From: Nitrospira sp. BO4
Lineage (GTDB): Bacteria; Nitrospirota; Nitrospiria; Nitrospirales; Nitrospiraceae
Assembly: GCA_030144965.1 (NCBI GenBank)
Contig: JAMPUU010000017.1
Span: 434,001-498,000 of the forward strand
DNA length: 64,000 bases
Reading direction: 5' to 3'
Part shown: positions 1 to 8,770 of the stretch, in pieces
Layout of the letters: every line of letters starts with the position of its first letter
Position numbering within the stretch: position 1 is the stretch's first letter
Position numbers and translations under genes: made by a program
Notes under the pieces: model-generated
Seen by the model: the letters and a program-made list of their open reading frames with translations, nothing else
What the model was told of the DNA's origin: nothing
Database searches by the model: none

Positions 1-212
<212 letters not shown>

Positions 213-308
213 ATCGTTATTCGTGAATCGTCTCTCGCTGGCAACGATGATGCGCAAGACCACTCTTTCCTGCCTTTCACGCTCCACGAACGGCCCACGA
301 CGAACGAT

Positions 309-1523
309 ATGAGATGTGCCATTGTCCATTATCATGAGCTAGCTCTTAAAGGTCACAATCGTGACTACTTCGAGCGATGCCTCATTCGCAATATTCGCAC
401 TTCCCTCAAGGACACAAGAATCCGGCGGGTCGAGAACCTCCACAGTCGTATACGGATTTGGCTCCCGCCGGAAGCGAACCTCGAGGTGGTTCGTGACCGG
501 CTGAAGCGGGTGTGTGGGATCGCAAATTTTTCGCTCGGCCGTGTCATTCCACTTCAGTTATCCAATCCTGACTTAGAGTCTCTCGCTACAGCCGCCGTCG
601 AAGAGAGCGACGCACGATCTTTTTCCACCTTCAGGATCACAGCCCGACGGGCCGACAAACGCCTGACCTTGACGTCAATGGACATTGAAAAAGCGCTTGG
701 TGCTGCGGTCTGCGACAGAACCGGCAAGAAAGTCAGTTTGAAGAACCCTGATTTGACGATGTATGTCGAGCTCCTCTCAAGAGACGCATTTTGCTCTGCC
801 GAAAAGATCGAAGGACCTGGAGGGATGCCGGTGGGAGTCAGCGGGAACGTGGCGTGCCTTACTTCGGGAGGTATCGATTCACCGGTGGCTGTCTATCGCA
901 TGGTGAAACGCGGCTGTGTCGCCGTCTTCGTGCACTTTTCCGGCCGCCCCTTAGTCAGTCGAGCCTCTGAGGACAAGGTTCGTGATCTCGTACAAACCCT
1001 GACGACGTATCAATATGATTCCCGCCTCTATGTGATACCTTTCGGAGAGATCCAGCGTGAGATTGTCGTCAACACACCCGCCCCATTCCGTGTGGTGCTG
1101 TACCGGCGGATGATGGTTCGAATCGCCGAGGAACTGGCGAGGAGGGAGCATTGTTGGGCGCTGGTGACGGGCGATAGTCTGGGCCAGGTGGCCTCGCAAA
1201 CACCTCAGAACCTCTGTGCTATTGAAGACGCAGCGGAATTGCCGATTCTCCGCCCGCTCATCGGAATGGATAAGCGCGAAATCGTCGATGAGGCAAAACG
1301 TATCGGCACGTACGAAACCTCAATCGAACAAGACCAGGACTGCTGCAAACTATTTGTGCCTCCCCACCCGAGCACCAAAACTCGTATCGACGATGTGCGA
1401 AAAATTGAGCGCATGCTGGATGTCGTGGCCTTGGTCAAACAAGGGCTAGAGAAGGCTGAGCTGACTGAATTTTCGTTTCCTTCTCCAGTTGAAGCCATTG
1501 CAAAACCTTATCGGCCAAGGTAA
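309..1523 (+). CDS. thiI: tRNA sulfurtransferase ThiI (4-thiouridine synthesis)
   Basis: This 404-residue protein has an N-terminal ferredoxin-like/THUMP region (about residues 1-165) for tRNA binding, then a PP-loop ATPase domain with the signature SGGIDS at 186-191. ThiI adenylates U8 of tRNA and transfers persulfide sulfur to make 4-thiouridine. A C-C pair at 345-346 in a DQDCC context sits where the catalytic cysteine of the family lies. The C-terminal rhodanese domain of the E. coli enzyme is absent, so this is the short, roughly 400-residue form found in many bacteria. Whether it also supplies sulfur for thiamine thiazole cannot be decided here. The ATG at 309 gives a complete THUMP region. 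The gene stands about 100 bases after the thioredoxin reductase gene. Confidence 0.93.
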   Translation: MRCAIVHYHELALKGHNRDYFERCLIRNIRTSLKDTRIRRVENLHSRIRIWLPPEANLEVVRDRLKRVCGIANFSLGRVIPLQLSNPDLESLATAAVEESDARSFSTFRITARRADKRLTLTSMDIEKALGAAVCDRTGKKVSLKNPDLTMYVELLSRDAFCSAEKIEGPGGMPVGVSGNVACLTSGGIDSPVAVYRMVKRGCVAVFVHFSGRPLVSRASEDKVRDLVQTLTTYQYDSRLYVIPFGEIQREIVVNTPAPFRVVLYRRMMVRIAEELARREHCWALVTGDSLGQVASQTPQNLCAIEDAAELPILRPLIGMDKREIVDEAKRIGTYETSIEQDQDCCKLFVPPHPSTKTRIDDVRKIERMLDVVALVKQGLEKAELTEFSFPSPVEAIAKPYRPR

Positions 1524-1594
1524 GCTCGGCACGCCCATCGAGCATGTTGTCCTCACCTGCTCGATAATCAAACACGCCGACGATCTACCATACC

Positions 1595-1684
<90 letters not shown>

Positions 1685-1878
1685 TACCACACTTCGTGTA
1701 TACCGCCGGCTCACCAGGCGCAGCCTTTCTTCATAACGCCGGCGGATAAACACCTTCAGTGTCGGGTTCCCCCGCGTGGGGAGCATACGAGGGGGCTGGC
1801 CCCCTCAGTAGGAGCGTGAGCAACCAGCGAACGCGACTTCGAATTCCCACATTGTCCGCCATGAGGTCTCAAGACGAG
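1685..1878 (+). other. Structured non-coding stretch with decayed tRNA-Ser 3' copy
   Basis: No gene is seen. An 8-base inverted repeat CCGCCGGC/GCCGGCGG brackets about 29 bases near 1705-1748. A perfect hairpin, GAGGGGG (1789-1795) with CCCCCTC (1800-1806), follows. At about 1838-1861 the sequence has TTCGAAT, CCCAC and TCCGCCAT blocks in the same order as the T-arm and 3' end of the intact tRNA-Ser upstream. This looks like a degenerate duplicate of the tRNA 3' end, as left by an integration event or a local duplication. Confidence 0.5.
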
Positions 1879-3438
1879 TTATTTCGTCGTGAGGCCTTGT
1901 GGCGAGATCACACCATTGGCCTTCTGGTCCAGTACTCTCCGCAATTCCACCATCGCCAATGTATCTCTCGCGCAGTACCGTAACAGAGCGTCCTGGATCG
2001 CAGCCCGTTCCACCCAGTCGGTTTCCAGAAACACCATCTGGTAGTATTGAGCGGCTGCCTGCCCTCCTTCTCGAATCGCGAGGTCGTCATATCCTAGGGA
2101 TGGCACGACCGCCGGCAACACAGATTTAATCGAGTACGATCCGTTGAAGGCGGGATGATAATAGTGACTTTTGATGACGGGAAGCAGGTCCCAGAGCCGC
2201 TTCACAATCGCGTTGAACGCCGACTTGAACTCAGGAAAGGTCTCCACAAGTTGGCGTATGACGGCTTCCTCATAAGCTGAGTACACGACGATACTGCCTT
2301 TCTCGCCCAGCGATTCGATCAACGCTTCAGCCCAACGCCTGCGAGGCTCCGACGCCTCGATGTGAAGAAACTCCTGGTGCGACACTTCGCCGGATTCCAG
2401 CTCGATGTGATTGGACCATTGAACAGGAATAGGCTGATACGGCCGGGTCGAAGGAAACCGTGGTGCCGCCAACATGACGGTCTCAATATCCACGTGATGC
2501 ACAGGATACCTCACTGAACGCAGGGTCTGTCGCAAGTTCAATGAGATCCATTCGACATTGTCTTTGACTCTTCGTTGGGCATCCGACAGTTTTATTCCAT
2601 CCGGAATTTCGTCGATTGTCGTGATGCCCTGTTGCACGAGCTGGCTCACAATCTCCTTTTTCCCCGGCAAGTAATGGATCCAGCGCGGCGGTTTCTCTCG
2701 CGTGCAATGAGACCAGAAGGGACAGTCATAGGGAGTGTGACAATGCTGAGCAGGCTCGATCACCGGTGCCTGCGGCGCCGACAAGACGGCTTTCATAGCA
2801 GCCAACTTCTCCGGAACCTGTCCTCGCCGATGTGTCACGGCTTCCGATACATCTTCAATCGAAAACAGCGCCTGCAGATCAACCTCTCCGCCTTTATAGA
2901 GGTATCGTGTATCGATATGCATGAGGCCTACGGCCTCGAGCCTCACTCCGGCGCCTTGTACAACATAGCTTTGAACGGATAGGTCGTCGAGGTGGACCTC
3001 CTTCACTCTTGTCGATGACTTCACTTCAATCAAACGCCAGGATGGCGAGACCTGCTCATCCGTTGGAATCCGCTCTAAAACATCGACCCGTACAACCACC
3101 CCGTCATATTCGAACGCTCCTTCAAAGATGGCCGTGACGGAAGGATCTTGAAGCAGGGCTGCGGTCTCTGCGATTGCCGTTTGCCGCTGACGGTATCCCG
3201 CCTTCACCAGTACGCCGCCGTGAAAACGCGCTTGTGCGAGGATGCCGATTTCGGTCCCCATATCCAGGATCGCTTGGGTCGACGCATCCGGCGGCGTCGC
3301 CAATTCAGGATGATGAATTTCCAGGTATACCCGCTTGTGACATTGCAAACCTGAAAGAAATTTTGATTTCGACAAGCGAGGAGGTGTGGAAGCGCCGGAG
3401 AATCCGTTGCGAGAATCGGCCATCATCATGCCGTTCAC
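1879..3438 (-). CDS. DUF2779 protein: RecB-like nuclease fused to DEDD-type exonuclease-like domain
   Basis: This 519-residue protein begins, after a short tail, with the LSKSKFLSGLQCHKR motif typical of DUF2779. The N-terminal half shows a RecB/Cas4-type PD-(D/E)xK core: GVVVRVDVLER, then LIEVKSS, then DLSVQSYV. A cysteine set (CHKR near residue 32 and a C-x5-C-x5-C group near 233-245) resembles the Fe-S cluster of Cas4/AddB nucleases. The C-terminal half carries a DIET acidic motif and a late YCARDTLAMVEL motif, like the DEDD exonuclease (RNase H) fold. These features predict DNA or RNA processing, but no substrate is known to me. The first of several in-frame ATGs was taken; a start at 3420 or later is also possible. 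Confidence 0.82.
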   Translation of the reverse strand: MNGMMMADSRNGFSGASTPPRLSKSKFLSGLQCHKRVYLEIHHPELATPPDASTQAILDMGTEIGILAQARFHGGVLVKAGYRQRQTAIAETAALLQDPSVTAIFEGAFEYDGVVVRVDVLERIPTDEQVSPSWRLIEVKSSTRVKEVHLDDLSVQSYVVQGAGVRLEAVGLMHIDTRYLYKGGEVDLQALFSIEDVSEAVTHRRGQVPEKLAAMKAVLSAPQAPVIEPAQHCHTPYDCPFWSHCTREKPPRWIHYLPGKKEIVSQLVQQGITTIDEIPDGIKLSDAQRRVKDNVEWISLNLRQTLRSVRYPVHHVDIETVMLAAPRFPSTRPYQPIPVQWSNHIELESGEVSHQEFLHIEASEPRRRWAEALIESLGEKGSIVVYSAYEEAVIRQLVETFPEFKSAFNAIVKRLWDLLPVIKSHYYHPAFNGSYSIKSVLPAVVPSLGYDDLAIREGGQAAAQYYQMVFLETDWVERAAIQDALLRYCARDTLAMVELRRVLDQKANGVISPQGLTTK

Positions 3439-3496
3439 AGTAGGATCAATGAATTCTCAAAAGGTGAGTTGAAGAATTCTGTTAGGATAACGTCCC

Positions 3497-4822
3497 ATGG
3501 CCAAAAGTGTCACCCAGATCCGACGATCCGTAATGGTCCTGGCATTCCCCGTCACCGTCAGCAGTCTCCTACAACGGGCCGAAGGCATTGTAGCAGTATT
3601 CTTGGTCGGCGGTCTTGGCGCAACTTCGATCGCAGCGGTTGGGTTAGGCCAGCTTCTTGCGTTTGTCGCGACGACCCTGATCTCCGGAATTTCGGTCGGC
3701 ACGAATGTCATCGTCGCGCAGCTGTGGGGAGCCAGACGCCGGCAGGATGCGGGAGAGGCTGCGCGGCATTTTCTCTGGCTTTCGTTTGGCGTGTCGCTGG
3801 TTCTGGCGGGCCTTGGGATGGCCGGCAACGGATTCGTGATGCAACAACTGGGTGCGGAGCCGGCCGTCATCGAGCTGGCCCTCCCCTATTCCACACTCAT
3901 CTTTCTTGTGATCCCGTGCACCGTCCTCATACAAGTCTTGTCATCAATTCTCCAGGGCACGGGCGATACGCGCACCCCGATGTTCGCGATGATCGGTGTC
4001 AACATTCTCCATGTCATTGTCGCCTATCCACTCATTTATGGACGATGGGGAATTCCCTCCCTGGGCCTCAAGGGTGCAGCCATCGCGGTCGGCCTCGCGG
4101 AAGCGACAGGTACCCTCTACCTGTTGTTACGGTGCCGCCCCATCTTGAAATCATCTTCCACACTCCGTCTCGACCTGATCCGATCGATCTGGAATGTCGG
4201 AGCGTCGGTCTCCGGTGAACGGATCGTCCAACAAGCGGGAATTTTCATCTACACCAAGCTGGTCTTGTTGTACGGCACCGTCGCCTATGCCGCCCACCAA
4301 GTCGGCTTGTCGATTGAATCACTCTCATTTTTGCCCGGGTACGGACTCGCCATCGCTGCCGCGACGATGGTGGGGCAAAGCATCGGAGCGGGGAAGTACG
4401 CCAGGGCCAAGCTGGAGAACTGGGAGGCTAATCGGATCGCCATTGTCCTGATGGCCTGCATGGGGATCATTTTCTTCTTTTTTCCTTATGCGCTGCTTCG
4501 TGCGTTCACGACCGATGAGGCGGTGATCGAGCTTGGGACCATGTTTTTGAAGATCGTCGCGTTATTACAAGTGCCGCTGGCGCTCACCATGGTCTTGGCC
4601 GGATCGTTGCGCGGCGCAGGCGACACCCGGTTTATCATGGGCGCCACTGTGATTGGCATGTGGGGCGTCCGGGTGCCGTTGGCGCTAATCGCCGCCCTCT
4701 GGATGCGTCAGTCGGTCCTTTATATCTGGGTGGCGATGATTGCGGACTGGACCGTGCGGATGGGATTGTTGCTCTGGCGATATCGATCGGAACGCTGGCG
4801 GAAAATTCAAGTGATTCGGTAA
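3497..4822 (+). CDS. MATE family efflux transporter
   Basis: This 441-residue integral membrane protein has about twelve hydrophobic segments and two homologous halves, each with a P-(V/L)-(T/A) entry segment: FPVTVSSLLQRAEGIV at the start and a second at about residue 230 (GASVSGERIVQQAG). The repeated phrase LQGTGDTRTPM / LRGAGDTRFIMG at equivalent places in the halves is a hallmark of MATE exporters. The family expels cationic drugs or metabolites in exchange for Na+ or H+. The substrate is unknown. It lies divergent from the DUF2779 gene and convergent with the carbonic anhydrase gene, so it is probably transcribed alone. Confidence 0.9.
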   Translation: MAKSVTQIRRSVMVLAFPVTVSSLLQRAEGIVAVFLVGGLGATSIAAVGLGQLLAFVATTLISGISVGTNVIVAQLWGARRRQDAGEAARHFLWLSFGVSLVLAGLGMAGNGFVMQQLGAEPAVIELALPYSTLIFLVIPCTVLIQVLSSILQGTGDTRTPMFAMIGVNILHVIVAYPLIYGRWGIPSLGLKGAAIAVGLAEATGTLYLLLRCRPILKSSSTLRLDLIRSIWNVGASVSGERIVQQAGIFIYTKLVLLYGTVAYAAHQVGLSIESLSFLPGYGLAIAAATMVGQSIGAGKYARAKLENWEANRIAIVLMACMGIIFFFFPYALLRAFTTDEAVIELGTMFLKIVALLQVPLALTMVLAGSLRGAGDTRFIMGATVIGMWGVRVPLALIAALWMRQSVLYIWVAMIADWTVRMGLLLWRYRSERWRKIQVIR

Positions 4823-4846
4823 GGGATGATGCGACGACTCGTTAGA

Positions 4847-5521
4847 TCATCTCTTATCGCATGGCGTATCAAGACTATCGGCAAAGGCCTCGCGAGGTGC
4901 GGCCTTTTCGTACAGCGAGTCAAACTCCTGCGATTGAAAGTCATAGACCCATATATCCCCGGTTGAAATGGAATACACCCAGCCATGAAGATCCACTTTC
5001 CCTCTACGTAGTTGAAGAGCTACCGATGGATGTGTGCGAAGGTGTTCTAGTTGGGCGCGGACGTTCTCCTGGGTCGTCTTGATGAGACGATTGTCGCCGT
5101 CAATATCTGCATACATCTCCTGCATCAATCGTCTGGTGGTCTCAGCCTGCCCCATCCATTCTTTGACCGCCGGTAAGTTCTGTACGTCATCCGGACGCAA
5201 CAGGGCCTTCATAACTCCGCAATCCGTATGGCCGCAGACAATGATGTGCGGCACCTTCAAGACCGCCATCGCGTATTCGATTGTCGCAGTAGTACCGCCC
5301 TGCATCGACCCATACGGGGGCACAAGGTTCCCGGCATTTCTCAAAATAAACAACTCACCCGGGTCGGCCTGTGTCAAGAGTGTGGGGTCGACTCGCGAAT
5401 CGGAACAGGTAATGAAGAGTGCTCGAGGAGCCTGACTTTGAGACAGACGCGTGAACAGTGCTTTCTTATTCCCGAACACTTCACTACGAAACTTCAAGAA
5501 GCCTTTGACAAGCTTTTCCAT
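4847..5521 (-). CDS. Beta-class carbonic anhydrase
   Basis: This 224-residue enzyme interconverts CO2 and bicarbonate. All beta-class active-site residues are visible: C39, D41 and R43 in the CSDSR motif, and H98 and C101 in GHTDCG, giving a Cys2-His zinc site and an intact Asp-Arg dyad. There is no signal peptide, so it should be cytoplasmic. It lies downstream of the SulP-carbonic anhydrase fusion on the same strand, with a 141-base gap that contains a hairpin, which suggests a joint role in bicarbonate supply. A GAGG ribosome-binding site precedes the ATG at 5521. Confidence 0.94.
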   Translation of the reverse strand: MEKLVKGFLKFRSEVFGNKKALFTRLSQSQAPRALFITCSDSRVDPTLLTQADPGELFILRNAGNLVPPYGSMQGGTTATIEYAMAVLKVPHIIVCGHTDCGVMKALLRPDDVQNLPAVKEWMGQAETTRRLMQEMYADIDGDNRLIKTTQENVRAQLEHLRTHPSVALQLRRGKVDLHGWVYSISTGDIWVYDFQSQEFDSLYEKAAPREAFADSLDTPCDKR

Positions 5522-5535
5522 GATCGAGCCTCATT

Positions 5536-5560
5536 CTTATCGCCAACCGGTCGCGATAAG
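5536..5560 (-). promoter_or_regulatory. Hairpin in the leader of the carbonic anhydrase gene
   Basis: A perfect 8-base inverted repeat CTTATCGC/GCGATAAG (5536-5543/5553-5560) encloses a 9-base loop. It lies just upstream of the ribosome-binding site of the carbonic anhydrase gene. No T-run follows on the minus strand, so it is more likely an mRNA structure or an operator than a simple terminator. Confidence 0.4.
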
Positions 5561-5661
5561 TCATCATCACAATGGTCAGAGATGCCAATCTCCGTTACTA
5601 CCGTAACTCGCGCGCAGATACGCGCTCGCTTTCTCACCGTTGATCCCGCGTAGAACGCACG

Positions 5662-7953
5662 TCAGCGACGATCGTCCACGACTCGATGCGACATCGGTAG
5701 TCCGTGTTCTTCGCTCTCACACACCTCATCGGCCAAGAACTCGACTCCTCCCGTGATAACGTCGTACATCGCGCCAACGATCGCGAGCCGTTTCTTACTC
5801 ATAAGACCGTCGATCGTTTCACTTCTCTCCCGCAGTTGTTCAACGACTCGCGCAACATTCCGGCTGGCAACGACATCGACGAACGCGACTGTTTCGTCGA
5901 TGGATCGCCCCGGCTCAGCTGATCCGGTCGCTTGGTCGGCCGCTTGCTGAAGATTGCTGACGATGTAATCGAAGTGCTCGCACCCGATCGCTTCGGTCGC
6001 CGTTTGCGAGGAACCGAGGAGTTTGACGGCCTCCGTGACCGCACCGCACCGTGTATGCCCCATGACAAGAATGAGTTTCGCTCCGGCTACTGCGCAGCCG
6101 TATTCCGCACTGGCAATCACCGTTCGGCTTGAAATGTTGCCGGCGATGCGGACACTGAAGATATCGCCCATACCCAAGTCAAACACTCGCTCTGCAGGCG
6201 TCGGAGAATCGATGCAGCTGAGGACAACGGCTAACGGATGCTGCGCCTCGGCCGTCGCCCGGACTTGCCGGTTGAAATCTCGCGTCAGACGCCGCCCGGT
6301 ACGGGCTCGTTCATGGCCGTCTTTTAGAATTTGCAGAACCTGGAGCGGCGTGATGGTGTCTTGGAGTTCGCGGGTTGAATAATCCACATACTGAATCTGG
6401 TCCTCAAAGTTGTACTCATTCCGAAATCCGACAAGACTGACTTCGACACCGTGAACAGGCCCCGTTTGTTCTTTGAAATCTCGGATCAAGTCCAATATGT
6501 CCGGATCGATGTAGTCGGTGCTCCGTGCGTCCAGGAGAACACGACCGTTGCGGGGCACTTCATCCAACACTTTCGACAGGGCGGCACGATTCAAGAAGCT
6601 CACCTGGTCGGCCAATTTGATGTGCACCACATCACCACCTAGATGCTTCTCCACAAAGCGGTGTACCGGCTGGCGCATATTGCTGTTCAGGATGAAGCCA
6701 ATCGCCACGACGAGTCCGATCACGATACCAATCAAGAGGTCGGTGAACACAATAGCCGCCACCGTGATCGCGAACGGAATGAATTGGTAACGGCCATCGT
6801 TCCACATTTGCTTGATCAAAGCAGGGCTGGCTAGTTTAATGCCGGTCATCAGCAAGATGGCCGCCAGACAAGATAACGGAATCGCGTTCAACCATGTGGG
6901 TATGAGGGGAACGCTGATCAACAACAACATGCCGTGAATAAGCGCGGACAGTTTTGTTTTTCCACCGCCGTTGACGTTGACGGATCCGCGGATAACCACG
7001 GACGTGACCGGGAGTCCGCCGACCAGTCCGCAAACCATATTTCCGATGCCTTGAGCCACTAGTTCCTGGCTTGGTGGCGAGGTCCGTTGCTGCGAGTCCA
7101 GTCGATCGACTGCCTGCAGATTCAGCAAGGTTTCAAGAGAGGCCACGACGGCAAGGGTAATACCCGCCGTATAGATTGCAGGATTCGCCCACTGCGAGAA
7201 GTCCGGCCGCGGAAGGAGCCCGAAGAGTTCGCCTAAGTCGTTCGCCATCGGTACTTGAACCAAATGACTCGCCTTGATGAGCCAGGGATCGCCGAGTTGC
7301 TCGAACCACCACGCCACTCCGATCCCGAAGAGGACCACCGCGACGGGTGCGGGAAAGAGCGACTTCTTCAGCGGCTTCCACTTGTCCCAAAGCACGAGCA
7401 GCGCAATGGATCCCAGCCCGATCATGGCGGAGCCCAGCTGAAAATCACCGAACATGCGGAACAGTTCAGAAAACGTCGTCTCGAGATTCGGTTGAAAGAA
7501 GGCCATTTCTCCTTCAGGGTTTGGATCATGGCCGACTAGATGCGGAATTTGCTTCAAAACAATGATCACACCGATCGCGGCCAACAACCCTTTGATCACG
7601 CTGGACGGAACGAACGCGGCGATGAATCCTCCCTTGGCCACACCCAGGACGACTTGAAGGAGCCCGGCAAGAATCACGGCCATGAGAAAAACGGAAAATG
7701 AACCGAGTGAAAGAATTTGGGCGGCGACGATTGCCGTCAAACCAGCGGCCGGTCCGCTGACGCTGGTGTGCGATCCGCTGAACATTCCCACCACGATGCC
7801 GCCGATAATCCCGGCCAACAACCCGGACACCAGCGGCGCGCCGGAAGCGAGCGCAATCCCCAGGCATAACGGCAATGCCACAAAGAACACAACGAGTCCT
7901 GCTTTAGCATCAGCTGCGAGAGCACTCAACGATATGCCGTTCATTGCGGACAT
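5662..7953 (-). CDS. SulP anion transporter fused to STAS and carbonic anhydrase-like domains
   Basis: This 763-residue fusion has three parts. Residues about 10-425 form a SulP transporter core with many membrane spans and the family phrase SGPAAGLTAIV. Residues about 435-535 form a STAS domain. Residues about 555-745 form a beta carbonic anhydrase-like domain. SulP proteins with this tail are thought to import bicarbonate. The zinc ligands C580, H633 and C636 and the aspartate D582 are present. The position normally held by the catalytic arginine (CxDxR) is proline P584, so catalysis by this domain is doubtful. The complete carbonic anhydrase gene next door could supply the activity. The ATG at 7953 gives an N terminus close to the first membrane segment. 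Confidence 0.92.
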   Translation of the reverse strand: MSAMNGISLSALAADAKAGLVVFFVALPLCLGIALASGAPLVSGLLAGIIGGIVVGMFSGSHTSVSGPAAGLTAIVAAQILSLGSFSVFLMAVILAGLLQVVLGVAKGGFIAAFVPSSVIKGLLAAIGVIIVLKQIPHLVGHDPNPEGEMAFFQPNLETTFSELFRMFGDFQLGSAMIGLGSIALLVLWDKWKPLKKSLFPAPVAVVLFGIGVAWWFEQLGDPWLIKASHLVQVPMANDLGELFGLLPRPDFSQWANPAIYTAGITLAVVASLETLLNLQAVDRLDSQQRTSPPSQELVAQGIGNMVCGLVGGLPVTSVVIRGSVNVNGGGKTKLSALIHGMLLLISVPLIPTWLNAIPLSCLAAILLMTGIKLASPALIKQMWNDGRYQFIPFAITVAAIVFTDLLIGIVIGLVVAIGFILNSNMRQPVHRFVEKHLGGDVVHIKLADQVSFLNRAALSKVLDEVPRNGRVLLDARSTDYIDPDILDLIRDFKEQTGPVHGVEVSLVGFRNEYNFEDQIQYVDYSTRELQDTITPLQVLQILKDGHERARTGRRLTRDFNRQVRATAEAQHPLAVVLSCIDSPTPAERVFDLGMGDIFSVRIAGNISSRTVIASAEYGCAVAGAKLILVMGHTRCGAVTEAVKLLGSSQTATEAIGCEHFDYIVSNLQQAADQATGSAEPGRSIDETVAFVDVVASRNVARVVEQLRERSETIDGLMSKKRLAIVGAMYDVITGGVEFLADEVCESEEHGLPMSHRVVDDRR

Positions 7954-8066
7954 GGGATGGTCTCTTCTCTTTACCGCATTCGACTTGCAACTCTACCGTT
8001 GCCAATATGAGAGCCGGCTCCACGCGTATCTGAGTCGGCCCTTTGCGAGTGATTCCCCAGCGATCA

Positions 8067-8675
8067 TCAGAATCGGCTGGACCATCTCGTGTGGAAATGC
8101 AACTTCACCAATCGCTTCACAGGCGATTCAAGTGGAGCAACCAGAGTCGGGCAGCCCTTTGCTTGGAGTATATTTCCAAAATGCTCTGGATCGACCTGTT
8201 GTTCATTAGACACGTGCCGCGTGATCCAGCCCGAGAAGAATCCAGTTTGCATCTCAAGCTCCCATGTTCCTAGAGAAGTACATTCTCGCGAACTAATGGT
8301 AAACGTCGTCGGAAGCAAGACGTGCCATATGCCGCGGAGGCTCTCGAAGCTGATGTCAGTGACACGGTAAGAACCCGCTGGAAGCTTCATCACGAATTGA
8401 CCGTCGATAGGAATATGGGAAATCAGAAAGCGCTTTCCGTGCGTCTCATCTTCAACCCACCATTTCATAATTCCCGGCCACTTCAGCCCGGTTGACTGGT
8501 CTTTTCCATTCCGAGTCAGATGAATCGTGCCGAATAATAATCCCTGATTCTCTTCCGCTATCGAAATCTCCGAAGGCGGGACGGGTTTGATAACGGTGGT
8601 ACAACCGAATAAAAATCCCGTAGATAGGAGAAAGACGCTTACAAGGAAGCCCTGGCGAAGAATTGAATAACTCAT
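8067..8675 (-). CDS. Predicted lipoprotein, paralogue of the upstream neighbour
   Basis: Function unknown. The protein has 202 residues from the ATG at 8675, which follows a strong AAAGGAGGG site; an in-frame upstream extension to 8771 lacks one. A signal peptide ends in the lipobox LFGC with C25, predicting membrane attachment. The mature part contains FVMKLPAGSYRV, LRGIWHVLLPTTFTI and CTSLGTWEL, which recur nearly unchanged in the gene just upstream (8771-9382). The two are tandem duplicates of similar length. The conserved LPAGSYRV phrase, typical of surface beta-sandwich proteins, hints at an extracytoplasmic binding role, but this is inference. Confidence 0.8.
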   Translation of the reverse strand: MSYSILRQGFLVSVFLLSTGFLFGCTTVIKPVPPSEISIAEENQGLLFGTIHLTRNGKDQSTGLKWPGIMKWWVEDETHGKRFLISHIPIDGQFVMKLPAGSYRVTDISFESLRGIWHVLLPTTFTISSRECTSLGTWELEMQTGFFSGWITRHVSNEQQVDPEHFGNILQAKGCPTLVAPLESPVKRLVKLHFHTRWSSRF

Positions 8676-8702
8676 GATAACCCTCCTTTGACTTCTGGGA
8701 AT

Positions 8703-8729
8703 GGGGGTGGATCTATGACATCCACCCCC
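8703..8729 (-). promoter_or_regulatory. Strong hairpin between two lipoprotein paralogues
   Basis: A perfect 10-base stem GGGGGTGGAT/ATCCACCCCC (8703-8712/8720-8729) with a 7-base loop lies between the stop of the upstream lipoprotein gene and the ribosome-binding site of the downstream one. No T-run follows in the direction of transcription. It may partly terminate transcription or protect the upstream message, and so set the ratio of the two proteins. Confidence 0.6.
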
Positions 8730-8770
8730 TGGCAAATATTGTTGCGCGATAACATGCTCTGCTGTGAACA

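Noticed and set aside
4823-4846. GATGAT/ATCATC inverted repeat between MATE and carbonic anhydrase genes
   Set aside because: The pairing is short and interrupted; not better than chance.
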